From a virus: 24,569 nucleotides of DNA. The DNA is taken from positions 1 through 24,569 of IMG/VR virus record IMGVR_UViG_3300022752_000379. The stretch is one strand, 5' to 3'. The notes under the pieces are model-generated. The model saw nothing but the letters and a program-made list of their open reading frames with translations. It was not told the origin of the DNA and did no database searches. Each line of letters begins with the position of its first letter. Position 1 is the first letter of the stretch. Of the stretch, positions 17,136 to 23,985 are shown piece by piece. Both the position numbers and the translations under genes were made by a program.

Positions 17136-18506
17136 TTAAATTTGTGCTCGTTCACGAATCTCAGCAAAAGTCTGATCAAGTGGAGTGTTACCCTCAATGA
17201 ATACAGTCCGAAGTTCGTCGTGCAAGATATAGAACATCTTGTCATGTTCAGTAACAGTGATGTAGTTGTCAACATCCTTCACGAGCTTGAGACGACCCTT
17301 CATAGAACGCTTACCAGGATCAGTAATCGGATCCTTGTATACGTCCCTCCACTCACCGTTAACACGAATAGCGCTACACTTCATAGCGAACTTCTGATCG
17401 TCGCGGTTGACAATCTGAAGCAGCGCGCCGCCCTGACCAAACACTACGTTGTCAGCACTAAATCCAGCAGACTCCAGATAATCTAGAATCTCTCGGATAC
17501 TGTTGATATTGATGCCGTCACCCTGAAGAATGCGAACATTGTTCAAAACATGAAAGCCCTTTTCATTAACAGTAGTGCCAAAGTACTCAGAGAGAATCAT
17601 AGCACAGTCAAGCACGACGCTGGCTGGATGGCCACTGTCAGGACGAACTACAAGAGTTGCGCCACTATCAAGAATATCCTGCTTAAGTTCCGTACCCCAG
17701 AGCTTGCAAGCATTGTAAATGTCATAGCTGTCAGATACTGCCGAGACAATACCATCAACTACACCATTCTTCTTGACCATATTACGGTATGCGTCAACTT
17801 CGTGTTCGCGGCCCCAGCTAGTTACAGTGCTATGTTCCATAGCGGGAACACTGAAACCAGCCATGTCAGCACCATAATAACGCCGAGCAAAAAGAAGAGC
17901 TTCGACAGTATCAGTTCCAGCGAAGTTAACAAGGTGGGCGGCACCACCAATACCAGCAGACTCAAGACTGCTAACGCCACGAGCACCAAAATCGTGAAGC
18001 TTAAAAGAAATGTCCCCGGGAGTACCAGTACGCTCAAGTGCATCAAGAATTACCTTCTTAATTTCGCGGCTGTTGGTAGCCACAGTGGTGGGATACCACA
18101 CCGCACGAAGCAGCGCAGTCTCTAGAAACGAAGTGAGCCAGTAGCACTTCGGGTCAGTGTTGATAATCGTAGCAAGTACGTTATGTACTCCTACGACAGT
18201 ACCCTCAGGCACGGCCTTAATCTCAACAGGCAGGTAGCCGTCGTACTTCTCCATGATGTACTCCCAACCTTCACGGTTGAAAGGCTCACCATGTGCTAGA
18301 ATGATAGCTTCGGCTTCATCAATATCGTTCCAAGTAATTGGGTGAACGAGGTACTGCTTGATGAACGCCTGAAGACCGAAGAACACGGTCTCGTCATACT
18401 TACCACCACGACTCTCGATGTAGCTGTAGACGTATTCAGTACCTTCTGGGTACTGGTTAAACTGACTGTACTTGTAGCTGTCAGCATTAAGAATAATGTT
18501 ATGCAT
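17136..18506 (-). CDS. nadV: Nicotinamide phosphoribosyltransferase
   Basis: 456 aa, GAGGAG before the ATG. It condenses nicotinamide with PRPP to NMN. Conserved blocks are NADSYKYSQFNQYPEGTEYVYSY at the N-terminus, LHDFGARG (170-177), VPAMEHSTVTSWGREHE with the phosphorylatable His225, VVRPDSGHP (287-294) and LQGDGININ (327-335). Length and motifs match the NAMPT/NadV family; bacterial and human forms are about 460-495 aa. The gene has its own promoter (18555-18583) and lies two small genes away from the NMN adenylyltransferase-Nudix fusion. The pair gives the two-step nicotinamide-to-NAD+ route (NARP2), shown in phages to undo NAD+-depleting defences. Confidence 0.96.
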   Translation of the reverse strand: MHNIILNADSYKYSQFNQYPEGTEYVYSYIESRGGKYDETVFFGLQAFIKQYLVHPITWNDIDEAEAIILAHGEPFNREGWEYIMEKYDGYLPVEIKAVPEGTVVGVHNVLATIINTDPKCYWLTSFLETALLRAVWYPTTVATNSREIKKVILDALERTGTPGDISFKLHDFGARGVSSLESAGIGGAAHLVNFAGTDTVEALLFARRYYGADMAGFSVPAMEHSTVTSWGREHEVDAYRNMVKKNGVVDGIVSAVSDSYDIYNACKLWGTELKQDILDSGATLVVRPDSGHPASVVLDCAMILSEYFGTTVNEKGFHVLNNVRILQGDGININSIREILDYLESAGFSADNVVFGQGGALLQIVNRDDQKFAMKCSAIRVNGEWRDVYKDPITDPGKRSMKGRLKLVKDVDNYITVTEHDKMFYILHDELRTVFIEGNTPLDQTFAEIRERAQI

Positions 18507-18528
18507 AATAGAACTCCTCTATTAAATT

Positions 18529-18552
18529 AGGTTCAGGTCTATCCTTGAACCT
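18529..18552 (-). promoter_or_regulatory. Inverted repeat at the nadV transcription start
   Basis: AGGTTCA (18529-18535) and TGAACCT (18546-18552) flank 10 nt. The repeat begins 2 nt after the -10 box, so it covers the expected start site. It could be a repressor operator or, if transcription starts early, a 5' hairpin in the mRNA. Confidence 0.55.
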
Positions 18553-18554
18553 TA

Positions 18555-18583
18555 GTTATACTAAAATTTGCCTTGAAAATCAA
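18555..18583 (-). promoter_or_regulatory. Sigma70-like promoter of nadV
   Basis: TTGATT (18583-18578), 17-bp spacer, TATAAC (18560-18555). Confidence 0.88.
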
Positions 18584-18592
18584 GATAATTGT

Positions 18593-18784
18593 TTACCAAC
18601 TCCTGATAATTGCTTTATTACCACAGCTAGGGCAAACCACCCACTCTTCTCCATCAGGCCCGCCACCATAATCTGTACCATGACGAGACCAGACTTCAGT
18701 AAGCGTGTACTCTAGAATACTAGCACACGACTTACAAGTGATTCGCTTTACTGCTCGCTCGTCTTTACCTACTACTTTAACCAT
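18593..18784 (-). CDS. 63-aa zinc-ribbon protein
   Basis: CKSC (17-20) and CPSC (51-54) form a classical two-knuckle zinc ribbon with a Gly/Asp-rich loop between them. The ATG at 18784 is preceded by GGAA only, so translation is probably coupled to the upstream 53-aa gene, which it overlaps by 8 nt. Last gene of the unit from promoter 20024-20052. Confidence 0.82.
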   Translation of the reverse strand: MVKVVGKDERAVKRITCKSCASILEYTLTEVWSRHGTDYGGGPDGEEWVVCPSCGNKAIIRSW

Positions 18785-18938
18785 GAACAATTCCAAAATG
18801 CTTGAGGATTACACCCTTGCTAGTTTCTGGTACTAGCTTTACACATTCCCAAACAATCTTCTCGGCTAGGTCGTAATACTCCTCGTCTTTGTAGAGACCC
18901 ATTTCTTCAATGATTTCGTTGATAACTTCTACAAACAT
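18777..18938 (-). CDS. 53-aa hypothetical protein
   Basis: MFVEVINEIIEEMGLYKDEEYYDLAEKIVWECVKLVPETSKGVILKHFGIVHG, helical. It starts 2 nt after the end of the NMN adenylyltransferase-Nudix gene, whose terminal GGGG is the only ribosome-binding-like sequence. Confidence 0.75.
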   Translation of the reverse strand: MFVEVINEIIEEMGLYKDEEYYDLAEKIVWECVKLVPETSKGVILKHFGIVHG

Positions 18939-18940
18939 GA

Positions 18941-19975
18941 TTAAAGCCCCAGAAAATACTGAATGATGTGGTAGTGGTCGTCAAACAACTTGTCCTCCGC
19001 AATCTCACTAATGGGAACCCAACGGGCCTTTTCAGCATCGTCAGCACCCTTTACCTTCGGCAGCGAAGTATCATCCGCGAGCTTGATGTAGCTTGCGAAA
19101 GTTACGACACGACCGATATTCGAGCGATAGGGATCGTCGAACATATGAGTTGCGTGAACCGAGCCCTTAAGAACAGGCACTGGAACCTTGATTCCAGTCT
19201 CTTCTCGCAGTTCTCGAATTACTCCGTCTTGCAGCGTTTCATCCATTTCTAGATGACCACCAGGAAGTGCCCACAGGCCCTTGCCCGGTTCCGAGCGACG
19301 CTTTACTAGCAGAATGTGACCCGATTGCTCAACCACTGCGTCGACGGTCAGATGCTTCACAGGATAAGGAGCGGCTTCCCACGCCTTCTTGTACTTCTCA
19401 ACGAACCAGTACTCCTTACGAAGCGTCTCGATATCGTCCTTAAAGTTAAGCTTTTCTAGAACATCCTCGGTTCCATAAGGAACAGTATTAATTAGGCTAT
19501 CCCAATCTTCTTCGAGGTATTGATTACGAAGATCAGTAGCGTGAACCTCATGCTCGATAGGAACATTTACAGATTCCCACTGAGGAAACAGCTTCAAGTA
19601 GTAAGAGCTGTTGTCCTTGGATGCACCAATAAGACCCACACGGCCAGTACCGTGAAGGTTAACTCCTGGATTTTGCAGATCAATCGCAGTCTGTGTCACA
19701 ATGTCCTGCACCTGCTTGATCCAAGCAGAGTCGTTGTAGGTCTTGTCCCGAAGCGGCTTGACAAGGATTCGAGCACTGTCTTCAGTACTAAACGAATCAA
19801 GAATCATTCTATCCCGCTCTTCGAACGTGAACGGATTTCGCACAGTACGAGCCTTACCCGAACTGCCTACAAGCACTAGAACATGCTTCGCCTTAGTGAG
19901 CGCAATATCAATCACGCGCTTGTGTTCCATATGAAAAGGCTGAAACCGGCCAATAAAAACTAGAAGGTCAAACAT
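18941..19975 (-). CDS. nadM: Bifunctional NMN adenylyltransferase / Nudix hydrolase
   Basis: 344 aa, ATG at 19975 with AAGGAG; a longer frame reads through the promoter. Residues 1-185 are a nucleotidyltransferase: GRFQPFHMEH (9-18, the HxGH-type site) and SGKARTVRNPFTFEERDRMI (39-58), joining NMN and ATP to NAD+. Residues about 205-344 are a Nudix domain with the full box, G240 to the GI at 261-262 (GHLEMDETLQDGVIRELREE core). The Nudix part could hydrolyse ADP-ribose or other nucleotide diphosphates. The same fusion is known in cyanobacteria and phages. With nadV it makes NAD+ from nicotinamide and could recycle the product of host NADases. Confidence 0.95.
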   Translation of the reverse strand: MFDLLVFIGRFQPFHMEHKRVIDIALTKAKHVLVLVGSSGKARTVRNPFTFEERDRMILDSFSTEDSARILVKPLRDKTYNDSAWIKQVQDIVTQTAIDLQNPGVNLHGTGRVGLIGASKDNSSYYLKLFPQWESVNVPIEHEVHATDLRNQYLEEDWDSLINTVPYGTEDVLEKLNFKDDIETLRKEYWFVEKYKKAWEAAPYPVKHLTVDAVVEQSGHILLVKRRSEPGKGLWALPGGHLEMDETLQDGVIRELREETGIKVPVPVLKGSVHATHMFDDPYRSNIGRVVTFASYIKLADDTSLPKVKGADDAEKARWVPISEIAEDKLFDDHYHIIQYFLGL

Positions 19976-19997
19976 TGCAAACTCCTTGCAAAAAATA

Positions 19998-20018
19998 CAT
20001 AGCAGTCTATCTGCTATG
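19998..20018 (-). promoter_or_regulatory. 5'-terminal mRNA hairpin or operator of the nadM gene
   Basis: A perfect 8-bp stem CATAGCAG / CTGCTATG with loop ATAGA. It begins 6 nt after the -10 box, so the mRNA would start with this hairpin. This could protect the 5' end, or mark a repressor site as at nadV. Confidence 0.6.
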
Positions 20019-20023
20019 AGTCC

Positions 20024-20052
20024 ACTATACACAATTTTGGGTCTATTGTCAA
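20024..20052 (-). promoter_or_regulatory. Sigma70-like promoter of the nadM operon
   Basis: TTGACA (20052-20047), 17-bp spacer, TATAGT (20029-20024). Divergent from the plus-strand promoter at 20070. Confidence 0.92.
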
Positions 20053-20069
20053 GATCTAAAAAATGGGAC

Positions 20070-20098
20070 TTGACTTTATACTAGATTTTATATAGAAT
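20070..20098 (+). promoter_or_regulatory. Sigma70-like promoter, plus strand
   Basis: TTGACT (20070-20075), 17-bp spacer, TAGAAT (20093-20098). It drives the genes at 20124-21461. Confidence 0.9.
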
Positions 20099-20123
20099 GA
20101 GGCAACGAAGAGGGAGATTTAGT

Positions 20124-20450
20124 ATGACAAATAAAACACTTGCCGAGCTGGATCGGGCGGAATGGGCTGGCAAATTGCCGTTGCTGCTTGAATGCGTCGA
20201 AAACGGCGTCTGGCAAATCCGCCTGATCTTCGGAGAAGGCGAGAAGAACTGCACGGCCATGCGGCAGTGGGCCGACCTCTACCGCACCGGCAAGCTCGTC
20301 CTGATCGACGATGGGGCGGTGGAGGCCATGCGAGTGGGAGCGGAGGAGCTAGATGCGGCGGCACCATTGCTGGGCGAAAGCGCGGCAGGTGACATGCATC
20401 GCGCCGCTGCCCAACTTCGCGCCGCCCTCTCAGCGCTGGGGGTGAAGTGA
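20124..20450 (+). CDS. GC-rich hypothetical protein, probably acquired
   Basis: 108 aa, ATG at 20124 with GAGGGAGA. MTNKTLAELDRAEWAGKLPLLLECVENGVWQIRLIFGEGEKN..., ending in an Ala-rich helix. Codons are strongly GC-rich, unlike nearly all of the window, which suggests recent transfer from a GC-rich host or prophage. No function recognised. Confidence 0.85.
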   Translation: MTNKTLAELDRAEWAGKLPLLLECVENGVWQIRLIFGEGEKNCTAMRQWADLYRTGKLVLIDDGAVEAMRVGAEELDAAAPLLGESAAGDMHRAAAQLRAALSALGVK

Positions 20451-20905
20451 TGGGCAGGATTGAAGATGATTTATTCCACACCGCGCAAGCGTTGGAAGCC
20501 GCCGAAGCCCGCGCCACAGCAGCAGAGGCCCGAGAGGTGAAGCTGCGGGAGGCGTTGGAGGCGGAGGACGCATACTGGGCCGCAAGCCGCGCTCTAGCGG
20601 CTGCGTTGCCAAGGCTTCGGGAGGGTGCGCGACTTGTGTTTGATGCCGCTCTTGCTCGCCGCGACAATGCCCGTGCAGCACTGGAGACGGACAATATGAG
20701 CATTGAGGATGAAATGGCAGCGATTGAAACACAGCGCTGGGAATTGAACTATAGTCAGACGATTGCTGAATTGCAGGCACAGCTTAAGGAAGCGGAAAAG
20801 CAGATCGCGGAGTTGCAATACTGCTTTAACGAGGCCGTCGAACTAGTAAAAGAGTCGCAGGAAATTGCTCGAATTGCATTGGGGATGAGAAATGACAGTG
20901 TATGA
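20450..20905 (+). CDS. Coiled-coil protein with a composition break
   Basis: 151 aa, ATG overlapping the upstream stop (TGATG). Residues about 10-75 are Ala/Glu/Arg-rich helix, GC-rich in DNA. From about residue 80 (NMSIEDEMAAIETQRWEL...) the DNA shifts to the AT-richer phage style and the protein is a Leu/Gln coiled coil (TIAELQAQLKEAEKQIAELQ). The reading frame therefore looks like a fusion across a transfer boundary. Function unknown. Confidence 0.82.
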   Translation: MGRIEDDLFHTAQALEAAEARATAAEAREVKLREALEAEDAYWAASRALAAALPRLREGARLVFDAALARRDNARAALETDNMSIEDEMAAIETQRWELNYSQTIAELQAQLKEAEKQIAELQYCFNEAVELVKESQEIARIALGMRNDSV

Positions 20906-21071
20906 ATTTGTAGTCGAAATGATTAGTAATGCCTACGAGAATGGCTATGAGGCTGAAATTAAAGATCTAGAGGATGAATATCTGGCCCAAGACTTGCTTT
21001 ACTCGATGGACGATGAAAATTACACCTATGAAGATATTCTAGCAGCAGTAAAGGAATTTCGTAATGTTTAA
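20892..21071 (+). CDS. 59-aa acidic hypothetical protein
   Basis: MTVYEFVVEMISNAYENGYEAEIKDLEDEYLAQDLLYSMDDENYTYEDILAAVKEFRNV, helical and acidic. GGGGATGA precedes the ATG. It overlaps the coiled-coil gene by 14 nt and the next gene by 8 nt. Confidence 0.8.
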   Translation: MTVYEFVVEMISNAYENGYEAEIKDLEDEYLAQDLLYSMDDENYTYEDILAAVKEFRNV

Positions 21072-21333
21072 GAACTCAGAACTAGCACTCATCGAGGAAC
21101 TTCGTGAGCAGAAGGCACCACTAGAACGTTGGGCGAAGTTCTTTCCTGAGAAGACCATTCGGGAGCTTATGGGAAGCGAGCAACAGAAGCCGATTTACTA
21201 CTTGTATGGCAAACCTGTGTATGCTAGTGCAATTAATCCCTGTAGCGAGATTCCTTGCGATCCAGCAGCTTATGCCCTTCTAAAAAGAAGGGCAGTATCT
21301 ACATGTGGGACGCGCTTCAGGACAGCTATTTGA
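21064..21333 (+). CDS. Hypothetical protein
   Basis: 89 aa, AAGGAA before the ATG. MFKNSELALIEELREQKAPLERWAKFFPEKTIRELMGS looks like a small helix-turn-helix (Myb-like) start, then GKPVYASAINPCSEIPCDPAAYALL. The last codons overlap the next gene by 31 nt. Confidence 0.78.
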   Translation: MFKNSELALIEELREQKAPLERWAKFFPEKTIRELMGSEQQKPIYYLYGKPVYASAINPCSEIPCDPAAYALLKRRAVSTCGTRFRTAI

Positions 21334-21461
21334 TTGGACTAGCCAATAGAGGTATTGCTATTGATAATATTATGAGCCTGATTTATGAGCGTTTCGGTAT
21401 CAAGCGTACTTCGGGTGCAATTGAATCTCGACTTAGCTCACTTGGTTTTATTCTACGATAA
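21303..21461 (+). CDS. 52-aa single Myb/SANT-like domain
   Basis: MWDALQDSYLIGLANRGIAIDNIMSLIYERFGIKRTSGAIESRLSSLGFILR. The order helix, RTSGAIESRLSSLGF recognition helix is that of one Myb-like repeat, as in the proteins at 21598 and 22478. The ribosome binding site is weak (AAGGGC 11 nt upstream), so coupling to the overlapping gene is likely. Confidence 0.72.
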   Translation: MWDALQDSYLIGLANRGIAIDNIMSLIYERFGIKRTSGAIESRLSSLGFILR

Positions 21462-21465
21462 CATG

Positions 21466-21497
21466 AGGCCCTCGGCAGCAATGCTGGGGGCTTTTTG
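21466..21497 (+). terminator. Rho-independent terminator
   Basis: GCCC..GCAGC and GCTG..GGGGC pair around AAT with an internal asymmetry and are followed by T5. It ends the 20124-21461 operon. Confidence 0.85.
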
Positions 21498-21519
21498 TTG
21501 GAGCTTGGGTAAATAATTC

Positions 21520-21548
21520 TTGACTTTCAGTCCCGAAAGTATTATATT
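21520..21548 (+). promoter_or_regulatory. Sigma70-like promoter, plus strand
   Basis: TTGACT (21520-21525), 17-bp spacer, TATATT (21543-21548). It drives the two Myb-domain genes. Confidence 0.92.
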
Positions 21549-21597
21549 GTGTTCATGAGAGCAAAAGTGCTCAAAATAAACAGAATAAGGAGTAATT

Positions 21598-22485
21598 ATG
21601 GCAGTTTTTGGTAAGAGATGGAGTAAGGCAGAGCTAGATGCTCTGAAAGTAACGAATGATATTGACGAGTTAAGAAGGCTATTGCCCGATAGAACAGAGG
21701 GGGCGATTAAAGCTAAGATTCTACAGTTAAGCAGGGATCCTGAGCCTAAAGAAGCACCAGCGCCCTGGACTAGAGTAGAACTAGATCAGTTTCCTACTGA
21801 AATGAAAGTAGACAAATTGATTTTACACTCACTAGCAGATAAGCTAGGTCGGGATAAGAATACGCTTTGGAGAAAGATGAAGTCTCTTGGTTATGTATGG
21901 GTAAAGTCTACTGAACCACTGGAAGCTACAGAGGATAATCCATACCCAATGCACGGTCAGAAATGGACTGATGAAGAGCTTGCTCTATTTCCCCAAGAGA
22001 AGGAAGTTACTAAAGAGATTTTAGATGAAGTAATTACTAAGATTCCCTTTAGAAAGCCCTCCTCAATCTGGCCCAAGATGAAGAAAGAAGGGTACATTTG
22101 GGTTGCTCCAGAAGAACCACAACAGCCTACGTTACCTCCAGTTATTAATGCAATAGAGATTCTCACTGAAGATGAGAAGTATGTGCTAAGTCTCTCACAC
22201 GAGCTAGGATTTCGTAAGAGAAACAACCAGAAGAGTCCAGCAATTGAACCAGGACTAGAAGATAAGTACGGTTATAAAGATAGAATTGCCACTGACTTTG
22301 GACTCTCGGAAGCCTTTACTGGTGGAGAACTATACTATGCTATTGGTCAGCGAATCTCTCCATTTCCGTGGGATATGAATTACTGCGAAGAGATCGCTAT
22401 AGCCTATAGAAAGAGGGACAAGCAGAGCATAATGGCAGCGGCCGAAGCACTTCACGCTAGACTAGAAGAATTCATCAATGGCTAA
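21598..22485 (+). CDS. Protein with three Myb/SANT-like repeats
   Basis: 295 aa, AAGGAG before the ATG. Repeat 1 is residues 6-45 (RWSKAELDALK...TEGAIKAKILQL). Repeat 2 is about 55-100 (APWTRVELDQFP...KNTLWRKMKSLGYVW). Repeat 3 is about 122-170 (QKWTDEELALFP...PSSIWPKMKKEGYIW). Repeats 2 and 3 share a MKxxGY(V/I)W ending. The C-terminal 110 residues are a separate helical domain (YVLSLSHELGFRKRNNQK...). Such repeats bind DNA, so this is a likely phage regulator or genome-binding protein. It overlaps the next gene by 8 nt and lies upstream of a structured RNA, which it may regulate. Confidence 0.83.
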   Translation: MAVFGKRWSKAELDALKVTNDIDELRRLLPDRTEGAIKAKILQLSRDPEPKEAPAPWTRVELDQFPTEMKVDKLILHSLADKLGRDKNTLWRKMKSLGYVWVKSTEPLEATEDNPYPMHGQKWTDEELALFPQEKEVTKEILDEVITKIPFRKPSSIWPKMKKEGYIWVAPEEPQQPTLPPVINAIEILTEDEKYVLSLSHELGFRKRNNQKSPAIEPGLEDKYGYKDRIATDFGLSEAFTGGELYYAIGQRISPFPWDMNYCEEIAIAYRKRDKQSIMAAAEALHARLEEFING

Positions 22486-22756
22486 GCGATGGACAGCAGA
22501 GGAAGATGCGCTTCTCGTTAAGCTAAGAATGGAGGGCTTTACTGGTAGAGAGATTGCTCTTAGACTCAATCGTAGTGAAGATGCGGTTAGAGTAAGACTT
22601 GCTAGTAAGGCCAAAGTTAGAGAAAGATGGACCGAGCAAGAGGTAGAAAAGCTACTAAAGCTAAAGGAAGAATTCAATTCTAATAGAAAAATCGCCTATG
22701 AACTAGGCAGAACAACTAGAGCGGTAGAAGCTAAATTAAAAGAATTAATAGGTTAA
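22478..22756 (+). CDS. Tandem Myb/SANT-like DNA-binding protein
   Basis: 92 aa made of two repeats: residues 4-43 (RWTAEEDALLVKLRMEGFTGREIALRLNRSEDAVRVRLAS) and 49-91 (ERWTEQEVEKLLKLKEEFNSNRKIAYELGRTTRAVEAKLKEL). Each has the Trp-start, EE/EQE, and (S/T)xxAVxxxL recognition helix. It is last in its operon and directly precedes the promoter of the hairpin RNA at 22816. Confidence 0.87.
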   Translation: MAKRWTAEEDALLVKLRMEGFTGREIALRLNRSEDAVRVRLASKAKVRERWTEQEVEKLLKLKEEFNSNRKIAYELGRTTRAVEAKLKELIG

Positions 22757-22780
22757 AACCATACCTAGGAAAAATAGTTC

Positions 22781-22809
22781 TTTACATTTTCCTTTCGGTG
22801 GTATATAAT
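22781..22809 (+). promoter_or_regulatory. Strong promoter of the hairpin RNA
   Basis: TTTACA (22781-22786), 17-bp spacer, TATAAT (22804-22809), upstream AAAAATAGTTC matching the other promoters. Confidence 0.92.
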
Positions 22810-22963
22810 ACTAATATAAGTTATGAGGGATTACCGAGTGACAGGAAGAGTTCTCTCTTCTGACTTGGATTAGTGAACACTCCGTGTGAACGCTTAATCT
22901 AAGTCTAGGATGAAAGAGAGAACGTGAACCTTCCTGTCACATCGGACTGCAAACTGCTAAGTT

Positions 22964-23011
22964 TTCAAACGAAGTTTGAAGTTTTATACTAACTGTCAAA
23001 CGAAGTTTGAA
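22964..23011 (+). repeat. Two hairpins with C-GAA-G triloops
   Basis: TTCAAAC-GAA-GTTTGAA is present at 22964-22980 and again, trimmed by one base each side, at 22996-23010. Related triloop hairpins lie at 23234-23248 and near 23911-23925. Confidence 0.85.
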
Positions 23012-23249
23012 AGCTTGTATCAAATAGCAAGACTGGAAATCCGTCTACTAAAACTGTAACGATCGAAGCAACTTTTTGACTCTCTTTGTTGGTCAACAAC
23101 TGTTCCTACTTGTTTTTAAACTTTTATTGGTTTCTTCTACGCTGAGGGTAAACTTGTCCTTACTATACTAGTCGCGCGTCAGCCCACTCTAGCCCGCTTG
23201 AGCATTACTCTAGCACTATTAGATTACTATTATAGCGACGAAGTCGCTT

Positions 23250-23284
23250 AGCCTGCTACTTAACTGTAGTGGGCTATTATTTTG
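23250..23284 (+). terminator. Terminator of the hairpin RNA
   Basis: AGCCTGCTAC / GTAGTGGGCT, 10 bp with two G-T pairs around TTAACT, followed by ATTATTTT. Confidence 0.8.
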
Positions 23285-23407
23285 TCCACAGTTTACGTCA
23301 AATTTCCACTAGCAGAAAAATCTGATTTCCACCGCAAAAGTTAGCCGCAGGTGCAGCTCCCGGCTTAAAAATCAAAAGTTTTTTGCCGGCGCCTCAAATT
23401 TTGAGCG
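23285..23407. other. Noncoding stretch with a hairpin and a GGCGCC motif
   Basis: No gene seen. It holds CCGGC/GCCGG flanking an A/T-rich loop and a GCG-CTCAAA / TTTGAG-CGC hairpin (about 23392-23408). The GGCGCC...GCAAAAAAGCC arrangement is repeated near 24018-24038. Confidence 0.5.
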
Positions 23408-23440
23408 CAAAAAAGCCCGCTGAAACGTGTTCAGCGGGCT
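23408..23440 (-). terminator. Rho-independent terminator
   Basis: Perfect 11-bp stem AGCCCGCTGAA / TTCAGCGGGCT, 5-nt loop, T6 on the minus strand. It ends the gene at 23477. Confidence 0.93.
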
Positions 23441-23476
23441 AAATCTTTAATAATCCAGAATTATCTCAAACTAACG

Positions 23477-23716
23477 TCAATCTGCGTCGAAAATGTCGAA
23501 AGATGCAGTAAAATCCTCCAAAAGGACGATTTCGCCAATAACCAGCTCAGTTTCCTCAGACTCGACGAAAACAATGTCCCAAACAGCCGGACGATCTACG
23601 TCGTCAACGACAAGCTCGACCCGGTTCACGTCGTAGTTAAGAAAAACGTCAGGAATAGCAATCGCCAGCTGACGAAGTACGGTTTCAATGTCTTCACGAA
23701 TGTTAGTAGCGCGCAT
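23477..23716 (-). CDS. Acidic hypothetical protein
   Basis: 79 aa, AAGGAAGGA upstream of the ATG. MRATNIREDIETVLRQLAIAIPDVFLNYDVNRVELVVDDVDRPAVWDIVFVESEETELVIGEI..., probably beta-rich. Single-gene unit between its promoter (23770-23798) and terminator (23408-23440), convergent with the hairpin RNA. No family recognised. Confidence 0.83.
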   Translation of the reverse strand: MRATNIREDIETVLRQLAIAIPDVFLNYDVNRVELVVDDVDRPAVWDIVFVESEETELVIGEIVLLEDFTASFDIFDAD

Positions 23717-23769
23717 GGTTAAAAGTCCTTCCTTAAAATGGAAAAAATCATTGCCTCTGTTGAAGTTAT

Positions 23770-23798
23770 ACTATACTAGGTAAAGCATTGAAAATCAA
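23770..23798 (-). promoter_or_regulatory. Sigma70-like promoter
   Basis: TTGATT (23798-23793), 17-bp spacer, TATAGT (23775-23770). Drives the gene at 23716. Confidence 0.89.
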
Positions 23799-23853
23799 GA
23801 CAAATTTTCAGCAAGCCTGGCACGAAGATGCCCAGGTGCTATTAAAATTTTAC

Positions 23854-23882
23854 TTGACTTTGTGTTGATTTGCCACTATAAT
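23854..23882 (+). promoter_or_regulatory. Sigma70-like promoter, plus strand, no gene downstream
   Basis: TTGACT (23854-23859), 17-bp spacer, TATAAT (23877-23882), a consensus -10. It leads into GGCGCC and hairpins, not an ORF. Confidence 0.9.
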
Positions 23883-23884
23883 TG

Positions 23885-23985
23885 GCGCCTTTGGCTTAAG
23901 CAGACTTGCGAACGAAGTTCGCAGGCTTGGTTAAACCGTTTGCGGAGATTAACCTACCTTAATCTCCGCATAAAAAAGATTTGTC
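23885..23985 (+). ncRNA. Possible small RNA with two hairpins
   Basis: From the promoter at 23854. It contains TTGCGAAC-GAA-GTTCGCAG (near 23908-23927) and a perfect 12-bp stem TGCGGAGATTAA / TTAATCTCCGCA (23941-23970) with loop CCTACC. The latter is followed by A6, not T, so the 3' end is uncertain. The next promoter follows at once. Confidence 0.5.

Larger units (their letters stand above)
22816..23284 (+). ncRNA. Structured RNA of about 470 nt with a long 5' hairpin
   Basis: It has its own promoter and a terminator at 23250-23284, with no ORF of note. The 5' domain (22838-22940) is one 103-nt hairpin of three stacked stems: GTGACAGGAAG/CTTCCTGTCAC (11 bp), GTTCTCTCTT/AAGAGAGAAC (10 bp) and GACTTGGATTA/TAATCTAAGTC (11 bp, one G-T), capped by ACAC-TCC-GTGT. 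Then follow two TTCAAAC-GAA-GTTTGAA hairpins (22964-22980, 22995-23011) and one GCGAC-GAA-GTCGC (23235-23247). AGCCCACT at 23181-23188 can pair with AGTGGGCT at 23268-23275, the 3' arm of the terminator. I recognise no known family. Confidence 0.75.
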
